From positions 2,356,001-2,420,000 of the forward strand of contig NZ_PDJG01000001.1 of assembly GCF_002564005.1 (NCBI RefSeq): 64,000 nucleotides of DNA, written 5' to 3'. Positions within the stretch are counted from its first letter, which is position 1. Each line of letters begins with the position of its first letter. Source of the DNA: Sanguibacter antarcticus. Its GTDB lineage: Bacteria > Actinomycetota > Actinomycetes > Actinomycetales > Cellulomonadaceae. Below, in pieces: positions 42,587-51,255 of the stretch. The notes beneath the pieces are model-generated. The model searched no databases. It saw only the letters and a program-made list of their open reading frames with translations, and was not told where the DNA came from. A program made the translations under genes and the position numbers.

Positions 42587-43219
42587 CTAGAGCTGCTGCG
42601 GGCAGACTCTCTCGACGACGACCCGGAGCCGGTCCGTGAGGTCAGCGATAGACAGCTCGCCGTTGGACACCGCCTCGAGCATGAGGCCGTCGACGAGGCA
42701 GGCGACGATCTGCACGACAGTCGCCCGGGGCAGAGCAGGATCGCTCGGAGGAAGCACCCTCTCGACGAGCCTGCCGATCATCGTCGACCACGCGCGCGCC
42801 TCGTCGCGAACGGTGACGTTGCGGGTCGCCTCCATGAACATCTCGAACAGGGCGAGATCGTAGAGCGGGTCTGCGACCGTCTTGTCGAAGAACATCTCGG
42901 TCAGCACCTCGACCGAACGATCCAGGCTCAGCGTCCCGTCCAGGGCATCCACGATCGCATGCAGGCGGATGGCCTCAGCCCGGCGGGCATGCGCCATGGT
43001 CTGCAGCAGGAGGTCGTTGCGGTCGGTGAAGTAGTACGTCGTCGAGCCGAGCGGTACCTTCGCGACCTTCGCGACGGCACGGTGAGTCACGGCGACGGCA
43101 CCCCCGGTGCCGAAGACCTTCACGGACGCGTCGAGGATCTGCTCACGTTTGCGTTCACCCGTGGCGGTCCGGGCCTGACGGCTCGCGGTGCGCATCGTAG
43201 CCGTGTGCGCATCGCGCAT
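42587..43219 (-). CDS. TetR-family transcriptional regulator of the agmatine operon
   Basis: A 210-residue TetR repressor. The N-terminal HTH reads REQILDASVKVFG, then VTHRAVAKVAKVPLGSTTYYFTDRNDLL, with the recognition helix ending in the characteristic TYYF. The remainder is the helical ligand/dimer domain, with LFEMFMEATRNVTVRDEARAW. It is upstream of, and on the same strand as, the agmatine genes, with duplicated palindromes in the gap. Agmatine or N-carbamoylputrescine is the natural inducer candidate. This differs from the LuxR-type AguR of lactic acid bacteria. Confidence 0.92.
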   Translation of the reverse strand: MRDAHTATMRTASRQARTATGERKREQILDASVKVFGTGGAVAVTHRAVAKVAKVPLGSTTYYFTDRNDLLLQTMAHARRAEAIRLHAIVDALDGTLSLDRSVEVLTEMFFDKTVADPLYDLALFEMFMEATRNVTVRDEARAWSTMIGRLVERVLPPSDPALPRATVVQIVACLVDGLMLEAVSNGELSIADLTDRLRVVVERVCPQQL

Positions 43220-43329
43220 CTCTGGTTCACTCCCGCTCTCTGGACGACGACCGAGGTGCCGTCGGCGGGCAGAGCACTGCGCCTGTCGACGACCGAGCCG
43301 TCCGTTCTGTCAGAGTACCGCCGCACCGG

Positions 43330-44988
43330 CTACGTGTCGAAGCGCCCGAGCAGCTCTGTGACGTGCAGCTCGACAGTGGCCCGGAACCCCGCGTGCTCGG
43401 CGAGCGTCGCAGGAAACACCTGGCGGAGCGCGAGCATCCGGGCGACGAGCCCGGCGTCGGGCCCGGTGTCAGGCCCGGCGTCAGGCCCGGTCGCTGCGGC
43501 CCGGAGCACGGGAGCGAGCGGGTCGTCGAGGACGAGCGGGGCACCGGCGAACGTCGTGCCGCGGGCGACGAACACGATCCACGCGGCCACCGCGCGAGCC
43601 GCGCCGTTCGGGACGGATCCCGCAGCCAGACGGTCGGCGACCGTGCCGAGGAGGCGGATCGGCAGCTTCGTCGAGCCGTCTATCGCGACCTGGACGGTCG
43701 TGTGGCCGGTCGAGGGGTCGGCGAAGCGTCGGAGGATCGACTCGGCGTACTCGGCGAGGTCGACGCCGGGCGGTGCGACGAGCGTCGGGACGACGTCGTC
43801 GAGCAGGAGCTCACGCGCTGCGGCCGCCAGGTCCGGATCGGCCACCGCGTCCGCGACGAACCGGTGGCCCGCGAGCGCCCCGAGGTACGCGAGCAGGCAG
43901 TGCGTCCCGTTGAGCATCCGCAGCTTGGCCTGCTCGAACGGCGTGACGTCGTCCGTGAACGTGGCGCCTGCGCGTTCCCACGCGGGGCGCGGGCCGGCGA
44001 AGCGGTCTTCGACGACCCACTGGAGGAACGGTTCGCCCACCACGAGGGCCTCGTCGCGCACCCCGGTGAGCGCCTGTGCCGCGGCGCGGTGGGCGTCGGT
44101 CGTCGCAGGCACGATGCGGTCGACGACGGTGCACGGGAAGGTCACGCAGGAGGCGAGCCAGGTCCGCAGACCGGTGCTGTCGTCGTCGGTGACGACCGCC
44201 TCGATGAACTGCGTGACGAGCCGCTGGACGACGTGGCCGTTGCGGACGATGTTGTCGCAGGACAGGACGGTGACGGGCGCCCCGCTCTCGGCGTACCGCA
44301 GCGCAAGACCTCGCACGAGGAGCCCGATCGGGGAGCGTGCGGGCACCACCTCGGCCGGGTGGCCGTGCTCGTCGTGCACGGTGGCGCCCGAGGTTCCGTC
44401 GATCTCGGCACGGAACGCCGCCTGGTCGACGACGACGTCTGGGTCGGTGACGTCGAGGGCCCCGTCCGGGCGCGTCCGGTAGCCCTTCTCGGTGACCGTC
44501 AGAGAGACGACGTGCGTGGTCGGCGCCGCGATCGCTGCGAGGATCCTGGCCGTGTCTGTCCCGGGGAACGCGACGTCGCGCACCGACCCGACGATCCGGA
44601 GCGAGGGAGCGTCGGGGCCTGGGGTGAGGACCCCGTAGAGGCCGTCCTGCGGTGCGAGCTGGTCGAGGACCGTCGTCGAGCGCTGGGTCACGCCGAGGAT
44701 GCCCCAGGTCGTCTCCCCCGTCGCTGCGGCGGCGTCCTCGGTGACGACCGCCTGGTGGGCGCGGTGGAACGCGCCCACGCCGAGGTGGACGATGCCGATC
44801 GTCACGGCGTGCGGGTCCACAGCAGGGCCCGCAACGGTGCCGCTGGGCGCGCCGAGGTCGAGGGCGCCGTGGTCGGGGCCGCTGTGGTCGAGGGCGCTGG
44901 CGAGCGTCGCGAACGACAACCGTCCGTTCGACAGCGCCTCGTCGTCCTGACGGTCAGCGCGCTCCGGGTACCCCTGGTGCTCGACCAT
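43330..44988 (-). CDS. uxuB: fructuronate reductase / mannitol dehydrogenase family
   Basis: A 552-residue long-chain dehydrogenase. GIVHLGVGAFHRAHQA is the NAD-binding start, SLTVTEKGYR and VVEDRFAGPRPAWERAGATF the family core, and FEQAKLRMLNGTHCLLAYLGAL the catalytic region with Lys, Asn and His. Within a uronate cluster, D-fructuronate to D-mannonate is the best role (UxuB). The N-terminus is ~45 residues longer than usual; I start at the ATG 44988. Near the C-terminus a 12-bp tandem repeat encodes GPDA/GPDT units. It follows lacI by 90 bp on the same strand. Confidence 0.9.
   Translation of the reverse strand: MVEHQGYPERADRQDDEALSNGRLSFATLASALDHSGPDHGALDLGAPSGTVAGPAVDPHAVTIGIVHLGVGAFHRAHQAVVTEDAAAATGETTWGILGVTQRSTTVLDQLAPQDGLYGVLTPGPDAPSLRIVGSVRDVAFPGTDTARILAAIAAPTTHVVSLTVTEKGYRTRPDGALDVTDPDVVVDQAAFRAEIDGTSGATVHDEHGHPAEVVPARSPIGLLVRGLALRYAESGAPVTVLSCDNIVRNGHVVQRLVTQFIEAVVTDDDSTGLRTWLASCVTFPCTVVDRIVPATTDAHRAAAQALTGVRDEALVVGEPFLQWVVEDRFAGPRPAWERAGATFTDDVTPFEQAKLRMLNGTHCLLAYLGALAGHRFVADAVADPDLAAAARELLLDDVVPTLVAPPGVDLAEYAESILRRFADPSTGHTTVQVAIDGSTKLPIRLLGTVADRLAAGSVPNGAARAVAAWIVFVARGTTFAGAPLVLDDPLAPVLRAAATGPDAGPDTGPDAGLVARMLALRQVFPATLAEHAGFRATVELHVTELLGRFDT
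43451..43492. repeat. 12-bp tandem repeat inside uxuB
   Basis: About three and a half copies of a CCCGGCGTCAGG-like unit keep the frame and encode Gly-Pro-Asp-Ala/Thr. It is a likely site of slipped-strand length variation in a surface loop. Confidence 0.7.
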
Positions 44989-45078
44989 GCTCGTTCGGTC
45001 CTCTCGAGAGTCGTTGCCGCGATCGACGACCCGCATCGGGCCGCGCACCTCACCGGTCAACGACCAGTGTGGGGCGCG

Positions 45079-46110
45079 CTAGCCCATCGGGCGTCGTGAA
45101 CCAGCCGTCTGGTCCGCGCCCGGCACGGAGGTCGAGCTCCTGACGACGAGCTCGACGGGGAGCGGGGGGCGCACGGTCTGGTCAGGCCGGTCCCCGTGCG
45201 GGGACGGGCCGAGAAGGCCGAGGAGAAGGTCGACGGCCGCACGCCCGAGACCGGCGCGCGGGATCCGCACCGTCGTGAGGGCGGGCGAGACGAGCGTCGC
45301 GACCGCCACGTCGTCGAACCCGACGACCGACATCTCGTCGGGGACCGTGATGCCGCGGTGCCGCAGCCGGTCGACGATGCCGAGCGCCATGAGGTCGTTG
45401 TAGGCGATGACGGCGCTCGCGCCGCTGGCGACCGCGAGGTCGGCTGCCGGGTAGCCGCCGGAGAAGTACGGCTGGAAGTTGCCGAGGTCGACCATCTGGA
45501 CGTCGTCGATCCGGGCCGCCGCGGCGACCATGCCCACCCGGCGCTGCTCGCCCGACCACGAGTGCGCGGGGCCTGACGCGTACGCGATGCGCTGGTGCCC
45601 GAGTGCCCGGAGATGGTTGACGGCCTGGAACGCCCCGTCGGCGTTGTCGATCGTGATCGTGGGCAGGTCGCCCACCTGACGGTTGAGCAGGACGACGGTC
45701 TTGCCCTCGACCGCGGCGAGGATGTCGGGGTCGCTCGCGCGCGGCGACGCGAGGACGAGTCCGTCGACCCGCGCGGACAGGCTGCGGACGAGGTCGAGCT
45801 CTTGGGCCGGGTCCTCGTCGGAGTCGGCGGTGAAGACGGAGATCCCGCTGGCGCGCGCCCGTCCGTGCACCGCTTTGGCCACGCTGGCGAAGAACGGGTT
45901 CTCGAGGTCGGGGAGGAGGAGGCCGATGGCGTCGGTCCGGCCGACCCGGAGCTCGCGGGCTGCCGCGTTCGGCTGGTAGTCGAGGGCCTTCGCGGCTTCG
46001 AGGACCTTGAGCCGGGTGGCGTCGGACACCAGTCCCGGCGCAGAGAGCGCGCGCGAGACGGTGGAGATGGACACGCCGGCCCGAAGCGCGACGTCACGGA
46101 CGTTGGCCAC
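45079..46110 (-). CDS. LacI-family transcriptional regulator of the uronate cluster
   Basis: A ~343-residue repressor. The HTH is NVRDVALRAGVSISTVSRALSAPG, and the periplasmic-binding-like domain has IGLLLPDLENPFFASV, GLVLASPRASD, ALGHQRIAYASGP and SVVGFDDVAVATLVSPALTTV. I start at the GTG 46110, with GAGGAGG nine bases upstream; an ATG at 46143 would add 11 unconserved residues. It is divergent from uronate isomerase and co-directional with uxuB; two LacI-type palindromes lie in the intergenic region. A uronate or keto-uronate is the expected inducer. Confidence 0.93.
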   Translation of the reverse strand: MANVRDVALRAGVSISTVSRALSAPGLVSDATRLKVLEAAKALDYQPNAAARELRVGRTDAIGLLLPDLENPFFASVAKAVHGRARASGISVFTADSDEDPAQELDLVRSLSARVDGLVLASPRASDPDILAAVEGKTVVLLNRQVGDLPTITIDNADGAFQAVNHLRALGHQRIAYASGPAHSWSGEQRRVGMVAAAARIDDVQMVDLGNFQPYFSGGYPAADLAVASGASAVIAYNDLMALGIVDRLRHRGITVPDEMSVVGFDDVAVATLVSPALTTVRIPRAGLGRAAVDLLLGLLGPSPHGDRPDQTVRPPLPVELVVRSSTSVPGADQTAGSRRPMG

Positions 46111-46180
46111 GATTCCATGCCTCCTCGCGCCTCGGGCCCACACATGTGCCCGCGCTGCACCGCGCGGGCAGGTTCAGTGT

Positions 46181-46192
46181 GCAAACGTTTGC
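46181..46192. promoter_or_regulatory. LacI-type operator 1
   Basis: GCAAACGTTTGC is a perfect 12-base palindrome with the central CG typical of LacI-family sites, 71 bases from the lacI start and on the lacI-proximal side of the divergent region. Confidence 0.8.
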
Positions 46193-46276
46193 GGCCGTGA
46201 GTCAAATCCTCGGCAACACACCGGAAAGGTCTTGCCACCTGGGGTTGTGCTCTGCGGACACGAGGCGCAGGATGGA

Positions 46277-46292
46277 CTGCAAACGATCGCAG
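46277..46292. promoter_or_regulatory. LacI-type operator 2
   Basis: CTGCAAACGATCGCAG shares the GCAAACG half with the first site and has matching CTGC/GCAG ends. It lies 24 bases before the uronate isomerase start, where a bound repressor would block transcription or early elongation. The two sites are 98 bp apart centre-to-centre, allowing looping. Confidence 0.65.
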
Positions 46293-46315
46293 TCTGTTTC
46301 AACGAGGAGGCGGAC

Positions 46316-47800
46316 TTGACTGCACAGCACGCTCAGACCGGCACCATCCCTACCAGCAGCACACTCCAGAGCACGGAGCCCTGGACGCTCCATGAGGACC
46401 GCGCGCTCCCGGCGGAACCCACCACGAGGCGCCTGGCACGCGAGATCTACACGGAGACGAAGCGCCTGCCCATCCTCTCCATGCACGGTCACGTCGACGC
46501 CCGGATCCTCGACGAGGACACGCCCTTCGGCGACCCCGCCGAGCTCTTCGTCATCCCTGACCACTACCTCGTGCGGATGATCGTGTCCCAAGGAGGCAGC
46601 GTCGACCAGATGGGTGCTGCGCCGGTCGACTCCGCCCGCCCCGCTGCCCCGAGCCCGGACCACCGTGAGATCTGGCGTCGCTTCTGCGCGAGCTGGAAGC
46701 TCTTCCGCGGAACGCCGTCCCGGTACTGGATGGAGCACGAGCTCGTCGAGGTCTTCGGCATCACGCAACGCCCGTCCGCCGAGACCGCGGACGCGATCTA
46801 CGACCAGCTCGACGCAGCCCTCGCATCCCCCGAGTTCCGTCCGCGCGCGCTCTTCGAACGCTTCGACATCGAGACCCTCGCGACGACCGACCCCGCCTGG
46901 AGCGGGCTCGAGCACCACGCGTCGCTCGCCGCACAGGGCTGGGGCGAACGGGTGGTGCCGACGTTCCGGCCCGACCCGCTGCTCGAGCTCGACGGCACGT
47001 CGTGGCCCGCCGACATCGCGAGGCTCGCGCAGTCGTCCGGGATCGACGTGACGGGGTACGCCTCCTATCTCGACGCGCTGCGCCAGCGCCGCCAGGCGTT
47101 CCTCGCTGCGGGCGCACGCGCGACAGACCACGGCCCGTTCCTCGCAGACACCACGCCGCTCTCGGACGCGGAAGCGAACCGGATCTTCGACCTCGCTCTC
47201 AGCGGCGCACAGGTCAACCCTGCGGAGGCGCAGGCGTTCAGCGGGCACATGCTCTTCCAGATGGCCGCGATGTCCGTCGAGGACGGCCTCGTGATGCAGC
47301 TGCACCCAGGCGTCGTGCGCAACCACGACAAGGCCGTGCTCGACAGGTTCGGCCCCAACAAGGGCTACGACATCCCCGTCCAGGTCGAGTACACCCGCGC
47401 GCTGCGCCCGCTCCTCGAGGCGTTCGGGCACCACCCGGGCTTCCGGCTCATCGTCTTCACGATCGACGAGACGGTCTACTCCCGGGAGCTCGCACCGCTC
47501 GCTGGCGTCTACCCCGCAATGAAGCTCGGTGCCCCGTGGTGGTTCCTCGACACCCCCGAGGGCATGCGCCGCTTCCGGGAGACAGCCACGGAGACGGCCG
47601 GCTTCTACAACACGACAGGCTTCGTCGACGACACGCGTGCCTTCGCGTCCATCCCGGCACGCCACGACCTCTCGCGGCGGATCGACGCAGGCTACCTGGC
47701 CCGCCTCGTCGCGGAGCACCGGCTCGACCTCGACGAGGCCGTCGAGACGGCGATCGACCTCGCCTACACCCTTCCCCGTGCGGCGTACGCCCGACGCTGA
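46316..47800 (+). CDS. uxaC: uronate isomerase
   Basis: A 494-residue amidohydrolase-fold isomerase. LPILSMHGHVDARIL holds the N-terminal metal-binding His pair; FRGTPSRYWMEHELVEVFG and VMQLHPGVVRNHD are recognisable UxaC segments. It interconverts D-glucuronate and D-fructuronate (or galacturonate and tagaturonate). The start is a TTG at 46316: AACGAGGAGG stands five bases before it, and longer frames would run through both operators and into lacI. The manD gene follows after 48 bp. Confidence 0.9.
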   Translation: MTAQHAQTGTIPTSSTLQSTEPWTLHEDRALPAEPTTRRLAREIYTETKRLPILSMHGHVDARILDEDTPFGDPAELFVIPDHYLVRMIVSQGGSVDQMGAAPVDSARPAAPSPDHREIWRRFCASWKLFRGTPSRYWMEHELVEVFGITQRPSAETADAIYDQLDAALASPEFRPRALFERFDIETLATTDPAWSGLEHHASLAAQGWGERVVPTFRPDPLLELDGTSWPADIARLAQSSGIDVTGYASYLDALRQRRQAFLAAGARATDHGPFLADTTPLSDAEANRIFDLALSGAQVNPAEAQAFSGHMLFQMAAMSVEDGLVMQLHPGVVRNHDKAVLDRFGPNKGYDIPVQVEYTRALRPLLEAFGHHPGFRLIVFTIDETVYSRELAPLAGVYPAMKLGAPWWFLDTPEGMRRFRETATETAGFYNTTGFVDDTRAFASIPARHDLSRRIDAGYLARLVAEHRLDLDEAVETAIDLAYTLPRAAYARR

Positions 47801-47848
47801 CGCGTCGCCTCCGTCCCGCCGTCGTCACCGTCTCGTCCTGGAGGACCT

Positions 47849-49090
47849 GTGCAGATCACCGAAGCCGTCGTCATCATCACGAGCCCTGGTCGCAACTTCG
47901 TCACGCTGAAGATCACGACGTCGGACGGGGTGGTCGGCCTCGGCGACGCGACCGTCAACGGTCGTGAGCTCGCGGTGGCGAGCTATCTGACCGACCACGT
48001 CGTCCCCATGCTCATCGGCCGGGAGGCCGACAACATCGAGGACACGTGGCAGCTGCTCTACCGCGGCGCCTACTGGCGGCGCGGACCTATCACCATGGCG
48101 GCGATCGCCGCGGTGGACATGGCTCTGTGGGACATCAAGGCCAAGGTGGCCCGGATGCCCTTGTTCCAGCTGCTCGGCGGCGCGTCGCGGACCGGTGCGC
48201 TCGCGTACGGGCATGCGTCGGGCGCCGACCTTCCTGCGCTGTTCGACTCGATCCGCACGCACCTCGACCTCGGGTTCAGGGCGATCCGTATCCAGACGGG
48301 CGTCCCGGGCCTCGGCCAGATCTACGGCATCGGCTCGGACACGGCTGCCGGTGAGCGCTACGACTACGAGCCCGCCCGGCGGAACCTTCTCGACGGCCGT
48401 CCCATGCCTGTCGAGGAGGTCTGGGACACCCGCGCGTACCTGCGTCACGTGCCGACGGTCTTCGAGGCTGTGCGCAACGAGTTCGGCCCCGAGCTCCCGC
48501 TCTTGCACGACGGCCACCACCGGATGACCCCGATCCAGGCGGCCAGGCTCGGGAAGTCCCTCGAGCCGTACGACCTCTTCTGGCTCGAGGACTGCACCCC
48601 GGGCGAGGACCAGACCGCGCTGCGCACGGTCCGTGAGCACACGACCACGCCGCTCGCGATCGGCGAGGTGTTCAACTCCGTCTACGACTACCAGACGCTC
48701 TTCACCGAGCGCCTCGTCGACTACGTCCGCTCGGCCGTGACCCACACGGGCGGTGTGACCGCGATGAAGAAGCTCCTCGACTTCGCGGCGGTCTACGGAG
48801 TGAAGTCCGGCATGCACGGGCCGACGGACGTCTCGCCCGTCGGCATGGCTGCCGCGCTGCACCTCGACATCGCCATCCACAACTTCGGCATCCAGGAGTT
48901 CATGCAGCACAGCGCCGCGACGCTCGAGGTGTTCCGGACGAGCTACACGTTCGAGGGCGGGCTGCTCCACCCGGGCACCGCCCCGGGCCTGGGTGTCGAC
49001 CTCGACGAGACGGCCGCCGCTGCGTTCGAGTACACCCCCGCGTACCTCCCGGTGAACCGCCTGCGCGACGGAACCGTCCACGACTGGTAG
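47849..49090 (+). CDS. manD: D-mannonate dehydratase, enolase superfamily (ManD/RspA)
   Basis: A 413-residue enolase-superfamily enzyme. [41 protein letters not shown] and [13 protein letters not shown] carry the metal-binding Asp/Glu ladder; [17 protein letters not shown] is a ManD signature. With fructuronate reductase nearby, conversion of D-mannonate to 2-keto-3-deoxygluconate is the expected reaction; some family members have very low activity or prefer gluconate. GTG start with GGAGGA directly upstream. It replaces the unrelated UxuA in this pathway. KDG kinase and aldolase genes are not in the window. Confidence 0.92.
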   Translation: MQITEAVVIITSPGRNFVTLKITTSDGVVGLGDATVNGRELAVASYLTDHVVPMLIGREADNIEDTWQLLYRGAYWRRGPITMAAIAAVDMALWDIKAKVARMPLFQLLGGASRTGALAYGHASGADLPALFDSIRTHLDLGFRAIRIQTGVPGLGQIYGIGSDTAAGERYDYEPARRNLLDGRPMPVEEVWDTRAYLRHVPTVFEAVRNEFGPELPLLHDGHHRMTPIQAARLGKSLEPYDLFWLEDCTPGEDQTALRTVREHTTTPLAIGEVFNSVYDYQTLFTERLVDYVRSAVTHTGGVTAMKKLLDFAAVYGVKSGMHGPTDVSPVGMAAALHLDIAIHNFGIQEFMQHSAATLEVFRTSYTFEGGLLHPGTAPGLGVDLDETAAAAFEYTPAYLPVNRLRDGTVHDW

Positions 49091-49523
49091 CCCCCAAACC
49101 AACCAGTCTCGTCAACCCCTAGCTCCTCCAGCTCCCCGCGCCCACTCCCTGCGCCAGGTCCTGTCTCCTCCTCTGCCTCCCGCTCGATCTCCTCTCTGTC
49201 TCCCCTGGCCCTCCTGTATCTCCCCGTGCCCCCTCCCCCCCACCCCGATGTCTCCGTCGAGCTCGGGCATCTGTCTCGAGCTCGGGCACGTGATGGCCCG
49301 AGCTCGAGACAGATGCCCGAGCTCGACGGCCGCTCACTGCGAGAGCGGGGCGGGGGCGGGGGCGGGGGCGGGGGCGGGACGGGACAGGACAGGGCGGGAC
49401 GGGACGGGGGTGGCGGCGAGACGGGGGGCGCCCTCCGGCAGAGCGGGGCCGCTCGTCGCCGACCTGTGCCGGTATCAGGGAACTCTCAGGCACCGCCCCA
49501 GGTGTTCGCCGTACAGTAGGACC
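49091..49523. other. intergenic region with strong strand asymmetry
   Basis: This 433-bp gap holds three blocks: a C/T-rich tract on the plus strand (~49128-49245), a perfect long inverted repeat (49254-49329) and a G-rich tract (~49346-49440) with four consecutive GGGGGC units followed by GGGAC-like units. Several G-runs are long enough for a G-quadruplex. No convincing gene is visible; long frames through it are compositional. Downstream, TACAGT at 49512-49517 is a likely -10 for the cupredoxin gene. Confidence 0.75.
49254..49329. repeat. 34-bp perfect inverted repeat with 8-base loop
   Basis: Arms 49254-49287 and 49296-49329 are exact reverse complements over 34 bases; the loop is ACGTGATG. 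Each arm contains the 11-mer CGAGCTCGGGC twice, so internal mispairings are possible. It is ~165 bases after manD and could terminate transcription, but it is longer than ordinary terminators here and has pyrimidine- and purine-rich flanks. Confidence 0.9.
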
Positions 49524-50054
49524 GTGTTCCACCGCGATATCCGACAGGCCAGCCCGCTCTGCCCCGCCAACCGACTGTGCAAGATCGGCCGCGAGCACCG
49601 CGACCACCGACGCCGCTGTGCCACGGCGCAGCGCAGCGCGACGAGCCCCCGATTGGTCCCTGTCCGCCACGCCACGGCCTTCCGACGCACGTCGGCCTGC
49701 CTCACCGTCTTCGCCCTGGGCGCGCTCAGCGCGTGCGCCGCGAGCCCTGAGGCTGCGTCGGGGACGAGCGTCGCCGCCGACGGCACGCTCACCGTGACGA
49801 TCGACATGAAGGACATGAGGTTCCACCCTGCGGTGGTCGACGTCGAGCCCGGCACCCGCGTCGTCGTCACGGTGCGCAACAGCGACGGCATGCCGCACGA
49901 CCTCTTCTTCGACGACGCTCAGAGCACCGACCTTCTCAGCCGTGACGAGTCCGCCACGATCGACCTCGGCGTCCTCGACGAGACGCTCGAGGGCTGGTGC
50001 ACCGTCTCAGGCCACCGCGCCGCGGGGATGACGCTCACGCTCAAGGTCGCCTGA
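49524..50054 (+). CDS. cupredoxin-domain lipoprotein
   Basis: Up to 176 residues from the GTG at 49524, six bases after a TACAGT -10-like element (possibly leaderless). A hydrophobic stretch ending in the lipobox LSAC (CLTVFALGALSAC) marks a lipoprotein signal, but ~55 basic residues precede it, so the real start may be nearer, e.g. a TTG before VPVRHATAF. The mature domain (~95-176) is a cupredoxin with all four type-1 Cu ligands in order: His in GMPHDLFF, Cys and His in GWCTVSGH, Met in AGMTL. It should carry electrons at the outer membrane face; the partner is unknown. Confidence 0.82.
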   Translation: MFHRDIRQASPLCPANRLCKIGREHRDHRRRCATAQRSATSPRLVPVRHATAFRRTSACLTVFALGALSACAASPEAASGTSVAADGTLTVTIDMKDMRFHPAVVDVEPGTRVVVTVRNSDGMPHDLFFDDAQSTDLLSRDESATIDLGVLDETLEGWCTVSGHRAAGMTLTLKVA

Positions 50055-50151
50055 CCCACGACGCCCCGGCACTCGCACGGCGAACGATGTGCAAGGCTCG
50101 TTCGTTGAGAGCACGACCGCTGTGCCCGCCCCACCCGAGATCCGGAGAACG

Positions 50152-50928
50152 ATGAGCGCCACCACGAACGTCCTGTCCGCCACCGGCCTCGTCGCGGGCC
50201 ACGCGAGCACCCCGTCGGTTCGCGGGATCGATCTCACCATCACTCCGGGCGAGGGCTCCGTCGGCGTCATCGGGGGATCGGGCGTCGGGAAGTCGACGTT
50301 GCTCCAGGCGATCACCGGCGACCTCAAGCTCCGCGGCGGGCGCGTGACCTTCGACGGGCGCACGGTGGGACGCATGGGCCCCCGTGACAAGAAGCGCTTC
50401 GGCGTCGCGGTGCGCGCAGTCCGCCAGAACGGGTTCGGCGGTCTCGACCCACGACAGACTGTCGAGCGCGCGGTCGAGGGCGAGCTGTCGAGAGCACGCA
50501 AGGCAGGGCGCGCCACCGGCGGGACCGCCACAGACGTTCTCGCGCTGATGTTCCTCGAGCCGCGTTTCCTCGGCCGAGGCATCCGCTCGTTGTCGGGCGG
50601 CGAGCGGCAGCGTCTCGCCCTCGCGGCGGCGCTCTCGACCCGCCCAGACATCCTCGTGCTCGACGAGCCGGCGACGGCCCTCGACCAGTCCCTCAAGGAC
50701 GCTGTGGTCCGACGCCTCGTGGAGCTCACCACCGAACGCGGCACGGGTCTGCTCGTCGCGTCCCACGACCTCGAGCTCGTGAGCCGCGTCTGCCAGACGG
50801 TCCACGTGCTCGCGGACGGCGTCTTCGTGGAGTCCGGCACACCGCACGAGCTGCTGACCAACCCCGTGCACCCGGTGACGCGCGAGATCGCCGAGGCGCT
50901 CCCGGCTGCTGTGGGCGCGTTCCGCTAG
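50152..50928 (+). CDS. orphan ABC ATP-binding protein (Dpp/Opp type)
   Basis: A 258-residue ATPase. Walker A is GVIGGSGVGKSTLLQA, the signature SLSGGERQRLALAAAL, Walker B DILVLDEPATALDQ, and the switch His is in VASHDLELV. The ending (VLADGVFVESGTPHELLTNPVHPVTREI) is the oligopeptide/nickel-importer DppF/OppF style. No permease or binding-protein gene is adjacent, so it must serve components encoded elsewhere or another function. I start at the ATG 50152 after CGGAGA; an ATG at 50089 is in frame but lacks a site. Confidence 0.88.
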   Translation: MSATTNVLSATGLVAGHASTPSVRGIDLTITPGEGSVGVIGGSGVGKSTLLQAITGDLKLRGGRVTFDGRTVGRMGPRDKKRFGVAVRAVRQNGFGGLDPRQTVERAVEGELSRARKAGRATGGTATDVLALMFLEPRFLGRGIRSLSGGERQRLALAAALSTRPDILVLDEPATALDQSLKDAVVRRLVELTTERGTGLLVASHDLELVSRVCQTVHVLADGVFVESGTPHELLTNPVHPVTREIAEALPAAVGAFR

Positions 50929-51255
50929 ACACCTCCGTCGACCGGGCCGGAGCTCGTCCCGGGCCCTCGCACGCTCGACGCGAAGCCGTCTGGCGCGGCC
51001 GTACCACCGGACGTTCTTCTCCCTGGTCACGTCGATGGACCGGGTGAAATCGTCTCCCTGGCCCGATGCGTCGCGCCCGCTGCGGCGGTTCGCGACGCCA
51101 GAACAGGCGAAAAAACTCAAAATGGACCCCAGAACGTGCTGCAGAACTCCTCATGGTCCCCCGCGTCGATCCGATGTGGGAGCCGACGGGGGGTCCAGCC
51201 CGTTGCTCGGGGGGGCAATTCTTACTCGCGAGCCCATTCCACAGAGAGGCTCGTC
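50929..51255. other. intergenic region upstream of the protease gene
   Basis: A 327-bp gap with no recognisable gene. It contains an A-rich island (GGCGAAAAAACTCAAAATGG, 51107-51126), unusual in this DNA and a candidate promoter element, and G-runs at 51187-51192 and 51208-51214 on either side of a CCAGCCCGTTGCTC segment. AGAGAGG near its end is the ribosome-binding site of the protease. I checked for the c-di-AMP (ydaO) riboswitch motif and did not find it. Confidence 0.4.

Noticed and set aside
49248..50054. 268-residue reading of the cupredoxin frame from within the palindromic region
   Set aside because: The extension is compositional Gly/Ala/Arg sequence through the G-rich tract; the likely promoter element lies inside it.
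50929..51255. Possible c-di-AMP (ydaO) riboswitch before the secreted protease
   Set aside because: A GGGTGAA-like string is present, but the conserved GACAGCT-ACC core is not, and pairing elements cannot be assembled.
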